The notes: a model not told the origin generated them from the sequence alone. DNA of 64,000 bases from Dyadobacter soli (GCF_900101885.1 NZ_FNAN01000012.1:62001-126000); one strand, 5' to 3'; positions 36,872 to 45,656 are shown, numbered from the stretch's first letter. A program made the numbers and translations.

Positions 36872-37381
36872 TTAACCCTGAACCTTGGCAAGGTAAGCAT
36901 CCAACTGGCCCCATGTACCTTCATAACCCTGATTCATGCTGGCATTCAGGTCTGCGAAAGTTTTTTCCTGTTCCGGCGTCGCATTCACCGGCTCCGCATA
37001 AAGTGTTAGCGTGGTGATACCGTCTTTTTCGCTTAACGTGATGCTGTTATGCACCTCCAGTGGAAAGTCAAACGGGAACGGCGAGGAAGTAATATTGCCT
37101 TCCGGATCAGTGAAAGAGCTCAGAAACTCGATAGCATCATCTTGCCGAATTTTCTGATAACGGAAAAGTGCCCACATACTCATACCGCCGTTATCCAGCT
37201 TGTAATGCGTCCTTCCGCCTTCACGAAAGTCAAAACTGAGCAGCGTGAGCTTCGACCCTGCCGGGCCCCACCATTCGGCAAAGGCTTCCCTGGAAGCATA
37301 TGCATTGAAAACGAGTGATTGCGGCGCTTTAAACTGGCGTACGATTTTGAGTTCTGCTTTGTTGGTTACCTGGTTTTCCAT
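36872..37381 (-). CDS. SRPBCC (AHSA1-type) protein
   Basis: A 169-residue START/Bet v1-like protein of the activator-of-Hsp90-ATPase group, starting MENQVTNKAELKIVRQFKAP. It has the motif YASREAFAEWWGP, the strand LLSFDFREGGRTHY, and the end helix MNQGYEGTWGQLDAYLAKV. The fold makes a deep ligand pocket; substrates are unknown. It forms an operon with the ArsR regulator just upstream, one base apart (TAA then ATG). The ArsR + SRPBCC pairing is very common in bacteria and suggests response to an organic ligand. Confidence 0.9.
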   Translation of the reverse strand: MENQVTNKAELKIVRQFKAPQSLVFNAYASREAFAEWWGPAGSKLTLLSFDFREGGRTHYKLDNGGMSMWALFRYQKIRQDDAIEFLSSFTDPEGNITSSPFPFDFPLEVHNSITLSEKDGITTLTLYAEPVNATPEQEKTFADLNASMNQGYEGTWGQLDAYLAKVQG

Positions 37382-37382
37382 G

Positions 37383-37724
37383 TTATTGATCGGATTGATT
37401 GTTGGTTTGAATACGGTTCAAATAATGATCGAGAGAATCCAACTGCGTGTTCCAGAACTGCCGGTACTGATCGACCCAAGTAGAAACTTCCTTTAAAGTA
37501 TCCAGCTTGGCCTCGCAATACCGCTCCCGCCCTTCCTGCCTTACCATCACGATCCCACATTCCATTAAAATCTTAATGTGCTGGGAAACAGCCGGTCTGC
37601 TGATCGAAAAATTCTCAGCAATGGCATTCAGATTCATGGATTGGTAAGCGATCAGATTGATGATCTGCCTGCGCGTAGGATCTGCAATCGCCTGAAAGAC
37701 ATCTCTTCTTGCTTCAACGGACAT
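37383..37724 (-). CDS. ArsR-family repressor
   Basis: The start at 37724 gives 113 residues: MSVEARRDVFQAIADPTRRQ is the classic opening and the winged helix includes MNLNAIAENFSISRPAVSQH as recognition region and VRQEGRERYCEAK as wing. No Cys metal-binding pair is seen in the recognition helix, so it is unlikely to be a metal sensor; SdpR-like members pair with SRPBCC proteins. The longer upstream reading would run through the operator and is not supported. It probably represses its own operon through the 17-bp inverted repeat directly upstream. Confidence 0.9.
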   Translation of the reverse strand: MSVEARRDVFQAIADPTRRQIINLIAYQSMNLNAIAENFSISRPAVSQHIKILMECGIVMVRQEGRERYCEAKLDTLKEVSTWVDQYRQFWNTQLDSLDHYLNRIQTNNQSDQ

Positions 37725-37727
37725 ATA

Positions 37728-37773
37728 TGTAAGTATTTGCTTACGCAATATTATATGTAAGCAAATACTTACA
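37728..37773. promoter_or_regulatory. Large palindromic operator of the ArsR/SRPBCC operon
   Basis: The 17-base arms at 37728-37744 and 37757-37773 are perfect inverted repeats separated by 12 bases. Each arm also holds GTAAG and CTTAC, so each is itself an imperfect palindrome. Two repressor dimers could bind. The site begins four bases upstream of the ArsR ATG and overlaps the end of the dinD remnant. Confidence 0.75.
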
Positions 37774-38032
37774 CAAATTTTCGAAGCAGAATTTTTCGAA
37801 AATTTTTGCTCGATCCAGGTTCGATCATTCCGAGCAAATCCTCGAAATGATCCGGAACATCCTGCCCGCTGTTCGCACATGCCTCCTTTGCACGTTCAAT
37901 GGCAGGTTTGAAGTGACGGTACTCCGTGTATTCCAGTACTTTTGCCAGATCTCTGGCACTCCAGAACTCGTTACCGTGGTCGTCTGATTTTTTGATTTGC
38001 TCGAAGAGCGATGGACCTTGTTGTGAAGTCAT
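37769..38032 (-). pseudogene. dinD: Truncated dinD remnant
   Basis: An 87-residue reading from the ATG at 38032. It matches the N-terminal third of DNA-damage-inducible protein D: FEQIKKSDDHGNEFWSARDL, YTEYRHFKPAIERAKEAC and DVPDHFEDLLGMIEPGS. Full-length DinD has about 270-290 residues. After GMIEPGS the likeness is lost and the reading ends in KILLRKFV within the ArsR operator. No continuation was found in the other frames. It is divergent from imuB and faces it across 147 bp, so in an ancestor both may have shared an SOS control region. A functional short protein cannot be excluded. Confidence 0.7.
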
Positions 38033-38120
38033 ATTATTCAAAGTTTAAGTGTGCAAAATGATTTCAACAAAGCAAAAAAATTGCTGGCACTTTTCAAAGC
38101 TTTTTGATATTATTGTAATC

Positions 38121-38143
38121 TATTTTGAGATATTCAAAATATC
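38121..38143. promoter_or_regulatory. Overlapping palindromes between dinD remnant and imuB
   Basis: TATTTTGA at 38121-38128 is inverted at 38134-38141 with 5 bases between. A second palindrome, GATATT at 38129-38134 with AATATC at 38138-38143, overlaps it. They lie about 40-60 bases before the imuB start, in the shared divergent region. This is a candidate damage-response operator; the protein that binds is unknown. Confidence 0.45.
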
Positions 38144-38179
38144 AATAAATAATAAACACTTCATTAACATCACATTATA

Positions 38180-39691
38180 ATGCCGTCTCGCTTCATCTCG
38201 ATATGGTTTCCAAATCTGGCAACGGATCATCAGATCCGCGTTAGACCGGAACTTTACGGGCTCGAATTCGCTCTTGCAACACCCGAGCGCGGGCGGATGT
38301 TTGTGAACGCCGTGAGTGCAGAAGCCGGGGCATTAGGTATTGAAACCGGCATGGTGGTTGCGGACGCACGGGCTATTTTGCCTTCCCTTATTGTAATGGA
38401 CGATGATGTGGAAATTACGGGTCAGGCGCTGCGGGAATTAGCGGAATGGTGCCTCCGTTTCACCCCGACGGTCGCGCTGGATGGGCCCGATGGCCTTACC
38501 CTCGACGTTACCGGGTGTACGTACCTGTGGGGCGGCGAGCGCGCATATATGCATGACCTTACTTCCCGACTCGCCCACGCCGGTTATAATGTACGTGCGG
38601 CCCTGGCCGACACCATCGGAACTGCATGGGCTTATGCACATTTCGGGCGCTCAGGAGCGATTATACCTCCTGGTGAACAGCACAACGCATTGCTGAAACT
38701 GCCTCCCGCCGCGCTGCGTCTTCCGCCTGAAACCCTGGAAAAAATGCAGAAACTGGGCTTTTACCATATCAGCAGTTTTATTCAGATACCCGCTCGAATG
38801 CTGCGCCGGCGGTTCGGGGAGGATTTGTTGGATAAACTAAGCAAGGCGCTCGGTTACGCACAGGAATTCATCGAACCTATCCGGCAGGCCGTCCCTTACC
38901 AGGAGCGGCTCCCCTGCCTGGAACCCATTGTAACAGCCACAGGTATTGAAATAGCATTGCAAAAACTATTGGAAATGCTTTGCGCGCGCCTTATGAAAGA
39001 GGGCAAAGGGCTTCGTAAAGGCATTTTAAGTTGCTTCCGCGTCGATGGAAAAATACAGCAAATCGATATTGTGACTAACCGGGCCTCCCATCATGTAAAG
39101 CACCTTTTCAGGCTTTTTGAGCTCAAAATCAAGACCATTGCACCCGGTTTTGGGATCGAACTATTCCTGCTCGAAGCACCGGAAACAGAGGATATGACCG
39201 CCACGCAGGAAACGATGTGGGACATCACCGGCGGTTTCGAAAATGCCTCCATTGCCGAATTGCTCGATGCCGTTACCGGACGTACAGGTTCAGAAACCGT
39301 TCACCGGTATCTGCCGGATGAGCATCACTGGCCGGAAAGATCTGTAAAAGCGGTAGCCTCTCTGCACGAAAAGCCGGGCACGAGCTGGCGGACCGACCGG
39401 CAAAGGCCCGTTTTCCTGCTCTCGAAACCCGAAAAAATCGAAGTGACCGCGCCCGTACCCGATTACCCTCCTACCGTTTTCCGGTACAAGGGAAAAGTAC
39501 ATTATATCCCAAAATCCGAGGGTCCCGAGCGCATCGAACAGGAATGGTGGCTGCAACAAGGCCTCCATCGCGACTATTATACATTGGAAGATCAGGACGG
39601 GCGGCGTTACTGGGTTTTCAGGCTGGGGCCCTATTCCGAAGAAAAAGAGGACGAGCAACCAGAATGGTTTATTCATGGCTTTTTTGCCTGA
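38180..39691 (+). CDS. imuB: ImuB, Y-family polymerase-like mutasome protein
   Basis: A 503-residue Y-family relative. It opens MPSRFISIWFPNLATDHQIR; the usual catalytic acidic pair of Y-family polymerases is absent there, and the second acidic motif reads LDGPDGLTLDVTG rather than the canonical SIDE. This is characteristic of ImuB, which is thought to act as a clamp-binding scaffold for DnaE2 rather than as a polymerase. The thumb/HhH part is seen as LGFYHISSFIQIPARMLRRR. The C-terminal part (residues 380-500) ends in IHGFFA. It is followed by dnaE2 after 32 bases, clearly one operon. Confidence 0.9.
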   Translation: MPSRFISIWFPNLATDHQIRVRPELYGLEFALATPERGRMFVNAVSAEAGALGIETGMVVADARAILPSLIVMDDDVEITGQALRELAEWCLRFTPTVALDGPDGLTLDVTGCTYLWGGERAYMHDLTSRLAHAGYNVRAALADTIGTAWAYAHFGRSGAIIPPGEQHNALLKLPPAALRLPPETLEKMQKLGFYHISSFIQIPARMLRRRFGEDLLDKLSKALGYAQEFIEPIRQAVPYQERLPCLEPIVTATGIEIALQKLLEMLCARLMKEGKGLRKGILSCFRVDGKIQQIDIVTNRASHHVKHLFRLFELKIKTIAPGFGIELFLLEAPETEDMTATQETMWDITGGFENASIAELLDAVTGRTGSETVHRYLPDEHHWPERSVKAVASLHEKPGTSWRTDRQRPVFLLSKPEKIEVTAPVPDYPPTVFRYKGKVHYIPKSEGPERIEQEWWLQQGLHRDYYTLEDQDGRRYWVFRLGPYSEEKEDEQPEWFIHGFFA

Positions 39692-39723
39692 AAACAGACG
39701 AGCAGGAATTACACTTCATCATC

Positions 39724-42700
39724 ATGAAATATACTGAATTACAAGTCACTACGAATTTCAGCTTCCTCCGCGGCGGATCGCACCCGGAGGAACTGGTGGC
39801 GCATGCGATCGAACTGGGTTACAAAGCCATCGCTATTACCGATCGCAACACGCTCGCGGGCATCGTACGCGCACATGCGGCCGCGAAGGGCAACGATTTC
39901 CGCATTATCCCCGCCTGCCGCCTCGATCTGCTCGATGGGCCCAGCCTGCTTGCCTATCCTACCGACAGGGAAGCTTACAGCCGTCTTTCCGCATTGCTTA
40001 CCGAGGGAAACCTGCGTACCGAAAAAGGCAAATGCGACCTCTACAAGACGGACGTGTACCGCTATGCAAAGGGCATCAAGTTCATTGCCGTGCCGCCGCC
40101 AGCCCTGAATGAGTCCTTTGATTTTGACCCTTCCTTTGCCCGGAACCTGATAGAATACCACGAAGCGCTGGGCAGCAACCTCTACCTCGGCGCCATACGC
40201 TCCTACCAGGGCGATGACATGAAAAAGCTCTACCGGCTCGACCAACTTTCGCAACGCTTCAATATCCCGCTCGTGGCGACCAACGACGTGCATTACCACA
40301 ATTTCCAAAGGCGCGAATTGCAGGATGTGCTCACGTGCGTACGCGAGAAATGCACCATTTACAATGCCGGTTTTCGCCTGCACGAAAATGCCGAGCGATA
40401 CCTGAAACCCGCCAAAGAAATGCAGCGGCTCTTCCTTAAATTCCCGGAAGCCTTCGGGCGCGCACAGGAAATCGTGGATGCCTGCCAGTTTTCGCTGAAT
40501 AGTTTGAAATATGTTTATCCTGAGGAGCTGACGACGGAAGGGCGGACGCCATTAAGGGAGCTTGAAATTCTGGCTTGGCACGGAGCGTTGGAGCGATTTG
40601 GACCGTGCATTCCTCAAAAAGTAGAAGATGCGATTGAACATGAATTGACCTTCATAGAGGAAATGGATTATGCCCCGTATTTTCTTACTGTATACGACAT
40701 TGTCAGGTTCGCAAAATCGCAAAATATCCTTTGCCAGGGAAGAGGCTCAGCAGCCAATTCGACCATATGCTATTGCCTTGGCATTACTTCCGTAGATCCG
40801 GTTGAAATTGATCTGCTTTTCGAACGCTTTATTTCTTCTTCCAGAAATGAACCGCCCGATATCGATGTCGATTTCGAGCATGAACGGCGGGAAGAGGTGA
40901 TGCAATACATTTATAATAAATATGGAAGAGACCGGGCAGGCATTGTTGCGACTGTAACACAAGTGCATCAAAAAGGTGCTGTCCGGGATGTGGCAAAGGC
41001 TATGGGAATGTCTATGGACGCTGTCAATAGGCTTTCCAGCTCGTTATGGGAATTTACTGATGAATGGTTTGACGGTAAGCTCATTACAGAGCATGGCTTC
41101 AATCCCAATGACCCGCATTTGATCAAAATCCTTGATCTGACAAAGCAATACATGGGTTTCCCGCGCCAACTTGGCCAGCATACCGGAGGTTTTGTCATCA
41201 CACAAGGCAAACTTTCCGACCTCTGCCCGATCCTGAATGCCCGAATGGAAGACCGTACCTGCATTGAATGGAACAAAGACGATATCGACACATTGGGCTT
41301 TCTGAAAATAGATGTGCTTGCATTGGGCATGCTTACCTGCATTCGCAAGGCTTTTGATTTGCTGCGGCAGCATTATGGCATTGTTCATGATCTTGCGAGT
41401 ATTCCACCAGATGACAAGGCCGTATACGATATGATTTGCAAAGCCGACACAATTGGCGTTTTTCAAATTGAAAGCCGGGCCCAGCAGTCGATGCTGCCGA
41501 GATTGAAACCACGCGAGTTTTATGACCTTGTTATTGAAGTCGCGATTGTGCGTCCCGGGCCGATCCAGGGCGATATGGTGCATCCGTATTTGAGAAGACG
41601 AGATGAAATTGAAAAAGAAGAATACCCCAGTGAAGAATTGAGAAAGATTCTGAAAAAGACCAAAGGAGTGCCTCTTTTCCAGGAACAAGCGATGAATATT
41701 GCTATTGTAGCGGCCGATTTCACACCAACGGAAGCCGACGAACTGAGGAGAAGTATGGCAACTTTTAAAGCGAAGGGAGTCGTATCCAGGTTACGTGACA
41801 AGCTGGTGTCGGGTATGATTAAAAAGGGCTATGAAAAAGACTTCGCCGAGCGCATTTTCAAACAACTCGAAGGCTTCGGCAGCTACGGTTTCCCGGAAAG
41901 TCACGCGGCGAGTTTTGCATTGCTGGTATATGTTTCCTCGTGGATCAAATGCCACCATCCCGATGTATTTGCGGCGGCATTGCTTAATAGCCAGCCGATG
42001 GGTTTTTACCGCCCGGCGCAGATCGTGATCGATGCGCGGAATCATGAGGTAGAAGTGAGGGAGATCGACATTAACCATTCTTTTTGGGATAATACGTTGG
42101 AAAATATTCCGGGCAAACGCTGCGCATTAAGGCTTGGCTTCCGGCAGGTGAAAGGGTTGCGGGAAGAAGAAGTGCAGATTCTGATCGCTGCCCGTACACA
42201 GCCATTTACCCACATTCATCAATTACTCGAAGCCGGCATCTCGCATACTGCATTAGAAAAACTGGCGGATGCCGACGCATTCCGGTCGATCGGCTTCGAC
42301 CGCCGGCAGGCATTCTGGGAAGCTTCCGCGTTGGCCGACCGGCCGATCGGCCTTTTCGAAGGGCAGCCGTCGGCTAGGGAGGCGGATGTAGAATTGCCGC
42401 AAATGACGCTCTCCGAGCATGTTATCCATGATTATGCGGCAACGTCACTTTCATTGAAGCAGCACCCGGTAAGCTTTGTACGTGAGCAGTTGAATACACT
42501 CGGCGCCGTATCCAGCAAGGAGCTTGAACATATTAATGACGGCAAAATCGTGAAGGTAGCAGGCCTCGTGCTCGTCCGGCAGCGACCGGGTACTGCCAGC
42601 GGCATTTGCTTTATCACCATCGAGGACGAAACCGGCACGGCTAACCTGGTTGTTTTCCAAAATCTATTTGACACTTATCGTAAGGAAGTGTTGCGTTCCA

Positions 42701-42948
42701 AATTGCTGATGGTCGAAGGTAAGGTACAAAAGGAAGGATCGGTGATACATGTGGTGGTGAGCAAATGCATTAACGCTTCCGGCTTGCTCCGAAACCTGGC
42801 GGCAAACGAGGAGAAGGAACCGGATGTGCTCACATTATCGCGCGCCGATGAAAAGGACGAATATGATTCCCTGGCCAAAGGCCGTAAGTTACAGCCCCGC
42901 AAAAACCTACAAGCAGAGATTTTCCCGTCGTCCAGGGATTTCCGGTGA
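39724..42948 (+). CDS. dnaE2: DnaE2, error-prone DNA polymerase III alpha subunit
   Basis: A 1074-residue C-family polymerase. The start at 39724 (MKYTELQVTTNFSFLRGGSH) opens the PHP domain (LGYKAIAITDRNTLAGIVRAH). The catalytic Asp pair is seen in PPDIDVDFEHERREEVMQ, and the palm region continues with GRGSAANSTICYCLGI. Tandem HhH and an OB-fold (KIVKVAGLVLVRQRPGTASG) complete the C-terminal part. DnaE2 is shorter than replicative DnaE and performs damage-induced mutagenic synthesis with ImuA and ImuB. It is co-transcribed with imuB. Its stop directly abuts that of the convergent oxygenase gene. Confidence 0.92.
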   Translation: MKYTELQVTTNFSFLRGGSHPEELVAHAIELGYKAIAITDRNTLAGIVRAHAAAKGNDFRIIPACRLDLLDGPSLLAYPTDREAYSRLSALLTEGNLRTEKGKCDLYKTDVYRYAKGIKFIAVPPPALNESFDFDPSFARNLIEYHEALGSNLYLGAIRSYQGDDMKKLYRLDQLSQRFNIPLVATNDVHYHNFQRRELQDVLTCVREKCTIYNAGFRLHENAERYLKPAKEMQRLFLKFPEAFGRAQEIVDACQFSLNSLKYVYPEELTTEGRTPLRELEILAWHGALERFGPCIPQKVEDAIEHELTFIEEMDYAPYFLTVYDIVRFAKSQNILCQGRGSAANSTICYCLGITSVDPVEIDLLFERFISSSRNEPPDIDVDFEHERREEVMQYIYNKYGRDRAGIVATVTQVHQKGAVRDVAKAMGMSMDAVNRLSSSLWEFTDEWFDGKLITEHGFNPNDPHLIKILDLTKQYMGFPRQLGQHTGGFVITQGKLSDLCPILNARMEDRTCIEWNKDDIDTLGFLKIDVLALGMLTCIRKAFDLLRQHYGIVHDLASIPPDDKAVYDMICKADTIGVFQIESRAQQSMLPRLKPREFYDLVIEVAIVRPGPIQGDMVHPYLRRRDEIEKEEYPSEELRKILKKTKGVPLFQEQAMNIAIVAADFTPTEADELRRSMATFKAKGVVSRLRDKLVSGMIKKGYEKDFAERIFKQLEGFGSYGFPESHAASFALLVYVSSWIKCHHPDVFAAALLNSQPMGFYRPAQIVIDARNHEVEVREIDINHSFWDNTLENIPGKRCALRLGFRQVKGLREEEVQILIAARTQPFTHIHQLLEAGISHTALEKLADADAFRSIGFDRRQAFWEASALADRPIGLFEGQPSAREADVELPQMTLSEHVIHDYAATSLSLKQHPVSFVREQLNTLGAVSSKELEHINDGKIVKVAGLVLVRQRPGTASGICFITIEDETGTANLVVFQNLFDTYRKEVLRSKLLMVEGKVQKEGSVIHVVVSKCINASGLLRNLAANEEKEPDVLTLSRADEKDEYDSLAKGRKLQPRKNLQAEIFPSSRDFR

Positions 42949-43713
42949 TCAATGCACGGCCATGTCGAGGTCGATCACCTGCATTTTGTAGTTTTCGGGC
43001 AGGAGCATGTTACGAAGGAATTCACCCACACCTACGCGCAGGCTGACTTTGTACACTGGAAGTATTAAATCCAAAAGCCATCCGTGTCCCATGCCGAGCA
43101 ATGCATTCACGCGTTCGGGGACGAGCTGCATTTGCACGTTCCTCAGCAAATGATACCTGTACCAACCCAGATGTTTCCGGTACTGTTTGTAAAGATCGAT
43201 GGTGAAATGGCTTTTGATCAGGTTTTCCTGCAAATGCTCTGCACGCATCCGCTCCCACGCACGCAGGTCCGCAGGCAGCCCGGGTACGCCCATACCCTCG
43301 CCTACGGCGTGAAAAACTTTGAAAAGCTCTTCCTTTTCGGCCGTTGTTAGTTTTCGTTCGAGCAATTCGAATGATCGGATGGAGTAATCGATGAGCATAA
43401 AAAGCACGTCGCGATAGGCGCTGTCGGGGATGCGGGCATTGCGGCTTCGCTCGACGCCCTGGTGGATCGAAGCGATCTGGCGGATGGCCCGCATAGCGTC
43501 GTCGTATTCTGAAAACACAATTTGTCTGGCATACCCGACCGTCGAAAACAATCTTCCCAGCGGATCAGCAGGCAATTTTCCGGTATAATAAAGCCAATCG
43601 ACAGATTTGTTCAAGGCAAATTCTGCCGACGCTCCTGCAAAAATGAACAGGATCGTATCCGCCTTTCCCCAGATTTCCCGCACGATCGAACCTTCATTCA
43701 CAAACCATTTCAT
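42949..43713 (-). CDS. MpaB-type oxygenase (DUF2236)
   Basis: A 254-residue all-helical protein of the ER-bound oxygenase MpaB/latex-clearing-protein-like family. It starts MKWFVNEGSIVREIWGKADT. Family features include the heme-linked region FAGASAEFALNKSVDW and TVGYARQIVFSEYDDAMRAI, then IHQGV where a His could bind iron. It is third in an operon with a radical SAM protein and a DUF2809 protein, overlapping the latter by 4 bases. The substrate is unknown; family members oxidise lipidic or isoprenoid chains. The gene ends immediately next to dnaE2. Confidence 0.82.
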   Translation of the reverse strand: MKWFVNEGSIVREIWGKADTILFIFAGASAEFALNKSVDWLYYTGKLPADPLGRLFSTVGYARQIVFSEYDDAMRAIRQIASIHQGVERSRNARIPDSAYRDVLFMLIDYSIRSFELLERKLTTAEKEELFKVFHAVGEGMGVPGLPADLRAWERMRAEHLQENLIKSHFTIDLYKQYRKHLGWYRYHLLRNVQMQLVPERVNALLGMGHGWLLDLILPVYKVSLRVGVGEFLRNMLLPENYKMQVIDLDMAVH

Positions 43714-44084
43714 AACGCATGTTTTTTCACCCTCCCAATTTCAACTCCCACCACCAACACAATGCCCAATGTATAAGCAACGATATCCGACCACGAAAAG
43801 GTCGTCCCGATGATCGTCCGGGCAACGGCATTACCTTCCAAACCCAGTATTCTGACGATTTGCAAATACTGTAATGCCTCTATAAACCAAGAAAACAGCA
43901 GAACCGACAACGCCGCTGAAAGTACATTCAACCGGGAAATACCCCGCACAAAGCAATACAGCAACACGACCACCAGTACATCACCGCCCCAGGGCCGCAC
44001 AAAGTCGTCGTGAACGTACATGGCTATCCATACTTCTGTAATAAAAATCACCAGCGCGGCTATCAAATAATTGGTTTTAAGCAT
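43710..44084 (-). CDS. DUF2809 membrane protein
   Basis: A 124-residue protein with four predicted membrane helices: residues 5-25, 34-52, 55-72 and 98-117. Acidic and aromatic positions typical of DUF2809 (YVHDDFVRPWGGDVLVVVLLY, split between the first and second helix, and WFIEALQYLQ) are present. The family is uncharacterised. It is the middle gene of an operon: one base after the radical SAM stop and overlapping the oxygenase start by 4 bases, so translation is probably coupled. Confidence 0.82.
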   Translation of the reverse strand: MLKTNYLIAALVIFITEVWIAMYVHDDFVRPWGGDVLVVVLLYCFVRGISRLNVLSAALSVLLFSWFIEALQYLQIVRILGLEGNAVARTIIGTTFSWSDIVAYTLGIVLVVGVEIGRVKKHAL

Positions 44085-44085
44085 T

Positions 44086-45513
44086 TCAATTCAGCATTAG
44101 CGTTTCGGGCCTTGTTAACTCAGTGCGGTTCGACGCCCCTTGACGGGTAGACCGCGTTTTCACTTTCGACAATATCGATTCCAGGAGCGGGAGCATCGCA
44201 TTCAGCCCTTCCGTTTTAATGATAAAATTCCAAAGCGGTTCAAATTTTTTCCAACCGCCTGTGTATAAAAAATGCTTGGCAATATGCCTCACCGAGTCGT
44301 GATGCAGGCTTGATTTGATGATGTTTTTCCAACTATAAAATGCGTCATAAGCCCACCAATAGCCTTTTTCCAATGCTTCGGCACTCAGTCCCATTGTTTT
44401 ATACACCACATGCCGGGTATCGTACAAGTCCCAGTTCCGGGTTAGGATGCGCCCGGCCGACTCCATGTTTTTGTACAATTCCGTACCCGGGTAAGGCGTC
44501 AGAACATGGTAGGTAGAAGTGGTAATGCCGTGGTTTACGCCCCAGTCGACGGTACGTTTGAACACATCGCTATCATCGTCATCCAACCCAAATACAAAAC
44601 TGCCGTTGATCATAATACCCAGCGAATGCAGCCGGTTTACCGCTTTTGCATAATCCTTTTCCAGGTTCTGCTTTTTGTTACTCTGCTTCAAATTTTCAGG
44701 TGAGAAGGTTTCGAAACCCACAAAAAGGCTCCGCAAACCCGCATCAGCCGCCTTTTCAATCAGGTTTCCCCGTAAAATGGCGTCCACGGTGGAAGCGCCC
44801 TGGAATACGCGCTTCATTCCCCTCATTCCTTCAAAAAGCGATTCGGCGAACTTCGCATTGCCCAGCAAATGATCATCCAGGAAATACAAATGCCGTCCGG
44901 GCAACCGATCGATTTCTGCGAGCGCGTCGTCGACGAGCTGTGTGTAAAAAGTTTTCCCTCCTTCAAAAAATGCATCTTTATAACAAAAACTGCAATGGTG
45001 CGGACAACCCCGGGTCACGACAATAGAATTGGGTACGAGGTACAAATTGCGCTTGATGAGGTCACGGCGGATGGGCGGTATGCCGGCGAGGGTCCTGACG
45101 GTTGAAGTATAAATTTTCTGCGGATTGCGGCTTTTAAAATCCACCAAAAACCGCGGGAATGTATCCTCGCCCGGACCGATGAAAATGCTGTCGGCGTGCG
45201 GCATGGCCTCGTACGGAAGCGAAGTCACATGCAAGCCGCCCAAAATGACGTAACTGCCTTTCTTCCGGTACGCATCCGCGATGTGATATGCCCTGAAAGC
45301 ATTGGTAATGTACACCTGGATCACGACCAGATCGGGCGCATCGTCCAACCGCAGCGTTTCCACATGCTGGTCTTGCAGATCGATCTCGTCCTCCGGCGAA
45401 AGGTAGGCAGCCAGCGTGGCCAGCCCCAGCGGCGGAAACAGCGAATACTTGATGGGCCTCCACAGCGGGCTCTCCGCTTCTGTCAATGCCGGCAGGATCA
45501 TTTTCACTTTCAT
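44086..45513 (-). CDS. B12-binding-domain radical SAM protein
   Basis: A 475-residue protein. The N-terminal cobalamin-binding-like Rossmann domain (about 1-130) includes PDLVVIQVYITNAF and VILGGLHVTSLPYEAMPHA but lacks a clear DxHxxG lower-ligand motif. The radical SAM core carries the cluster Cys at 170, 174 and 177 (TRGCPHHCSFCYKD) and GFETFSPENLKQSNK. The C-terminal third is a DUF4070-like extension. Relatives modify lipids, hopanoids and natural products. It is first in the operon with DUF2809 and MpaB oxygenase genes; together they suggest a membrane-lipid or terpenoid modification, which is inference. A palindrome lies at its promoter. Confidence 0.88.
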   Translation of the reverse strand: MKVKMILPALTEAESPLWRPIKYSLFPPLGLATLAAYLSPEDEIDLQDQHVETLRLDDAPDLVVIQVYITNAFRAYHIADAYRKKGSYVILGGLHVTSLPYEAMPHADSIFIGPGEDTFPRFLVDFKSRNPQKIYTSTVRTLAGIPPIRRDLIKRNLYLVPNSIVVTRGCPHHCSFCYKDAFFEGGKTFYTQLVDDALAEIDRLPGRHLYFLDDHLLGNAKFAESLFEGMRGMKRVFQGASTVDAILRGNLIEKAADAGLRSLFVGFETFSPENLKQSNKKQNLEKDYAKAVNRLHSLGIMINGSFVFGLDDDDSDVFKRTVDWGVNHGITTSTYHVLTPYPGTELYKNMESAGRILTRNWDLYDTRHVVYKTMGLSAEALEKGYWWAYDAFYSWKNIIKSSLHHDSVRHIAKHFLYTGGWKKFEPLWNFIIKTEGLNAMLPLLESILSKVKTRSTRQGASNRTELTRPETLMLN

Positions 45514-45529
45514 AGCACATATTTAAAAG

Positions 45530-45548
45530 TACTTTGTCTTGCAAAGTA
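45530..45548. promoter_or_regulatory. Inverted repeat upstream of the radical SAM operon
   Basis: TACTTTG at 45530-45536 and CAAAGTA at 45542-45548 form a perfect 7-5-7 inverted repeat 17-35 bases before the radical SAM start. The position fits a repressor operator. The half-site resembles the TTTTGA/TCAAAA palindrome in front of imuB in layout but not in exact sequence. Confidence 0.5.
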
Positions 45549-45601
45549 AAATGATGATTTTGAATAAAACAATATGCTCCACCTCATTCTGGATAAATAA
45601 A

Positions 45602-45630
45602 AAACGGCCTCCGAAAACCAGAGGCCGTTT
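45602..45630 (-). terminator. Rho-independent terminator of the secreted-protein gene
   Basis: AAACGGCCTC at 45602-45611 pairs perfectly with GAGGCCGTTT at 45621-45630 around a 9-base loop, with A/T runs on the outer sides. On the minus strand the stem is followed by T-rich sequence and ends the gene whose stop is at 45657. Confidence 0.85.
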
Positions 45631-45656
45631 AGCGACTCACAAATCTGACTACAACA

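Noticed and set aside
39544..39723. A longer dnaE2 reading starting inside imuB
   Set aside because: The added residues overlap imuB in another frame and do not look like a PHP domain; the ATG at 39724 opens the family's normal N-terminus.
31318..43000. The imuA-imuB interval as an anti-phage defence island
   Set aside because: None of the intervening genes carries a recognised defence domain; ArsR/SRPBCC, VOC and hydrolases are housekeeping or accessory types.
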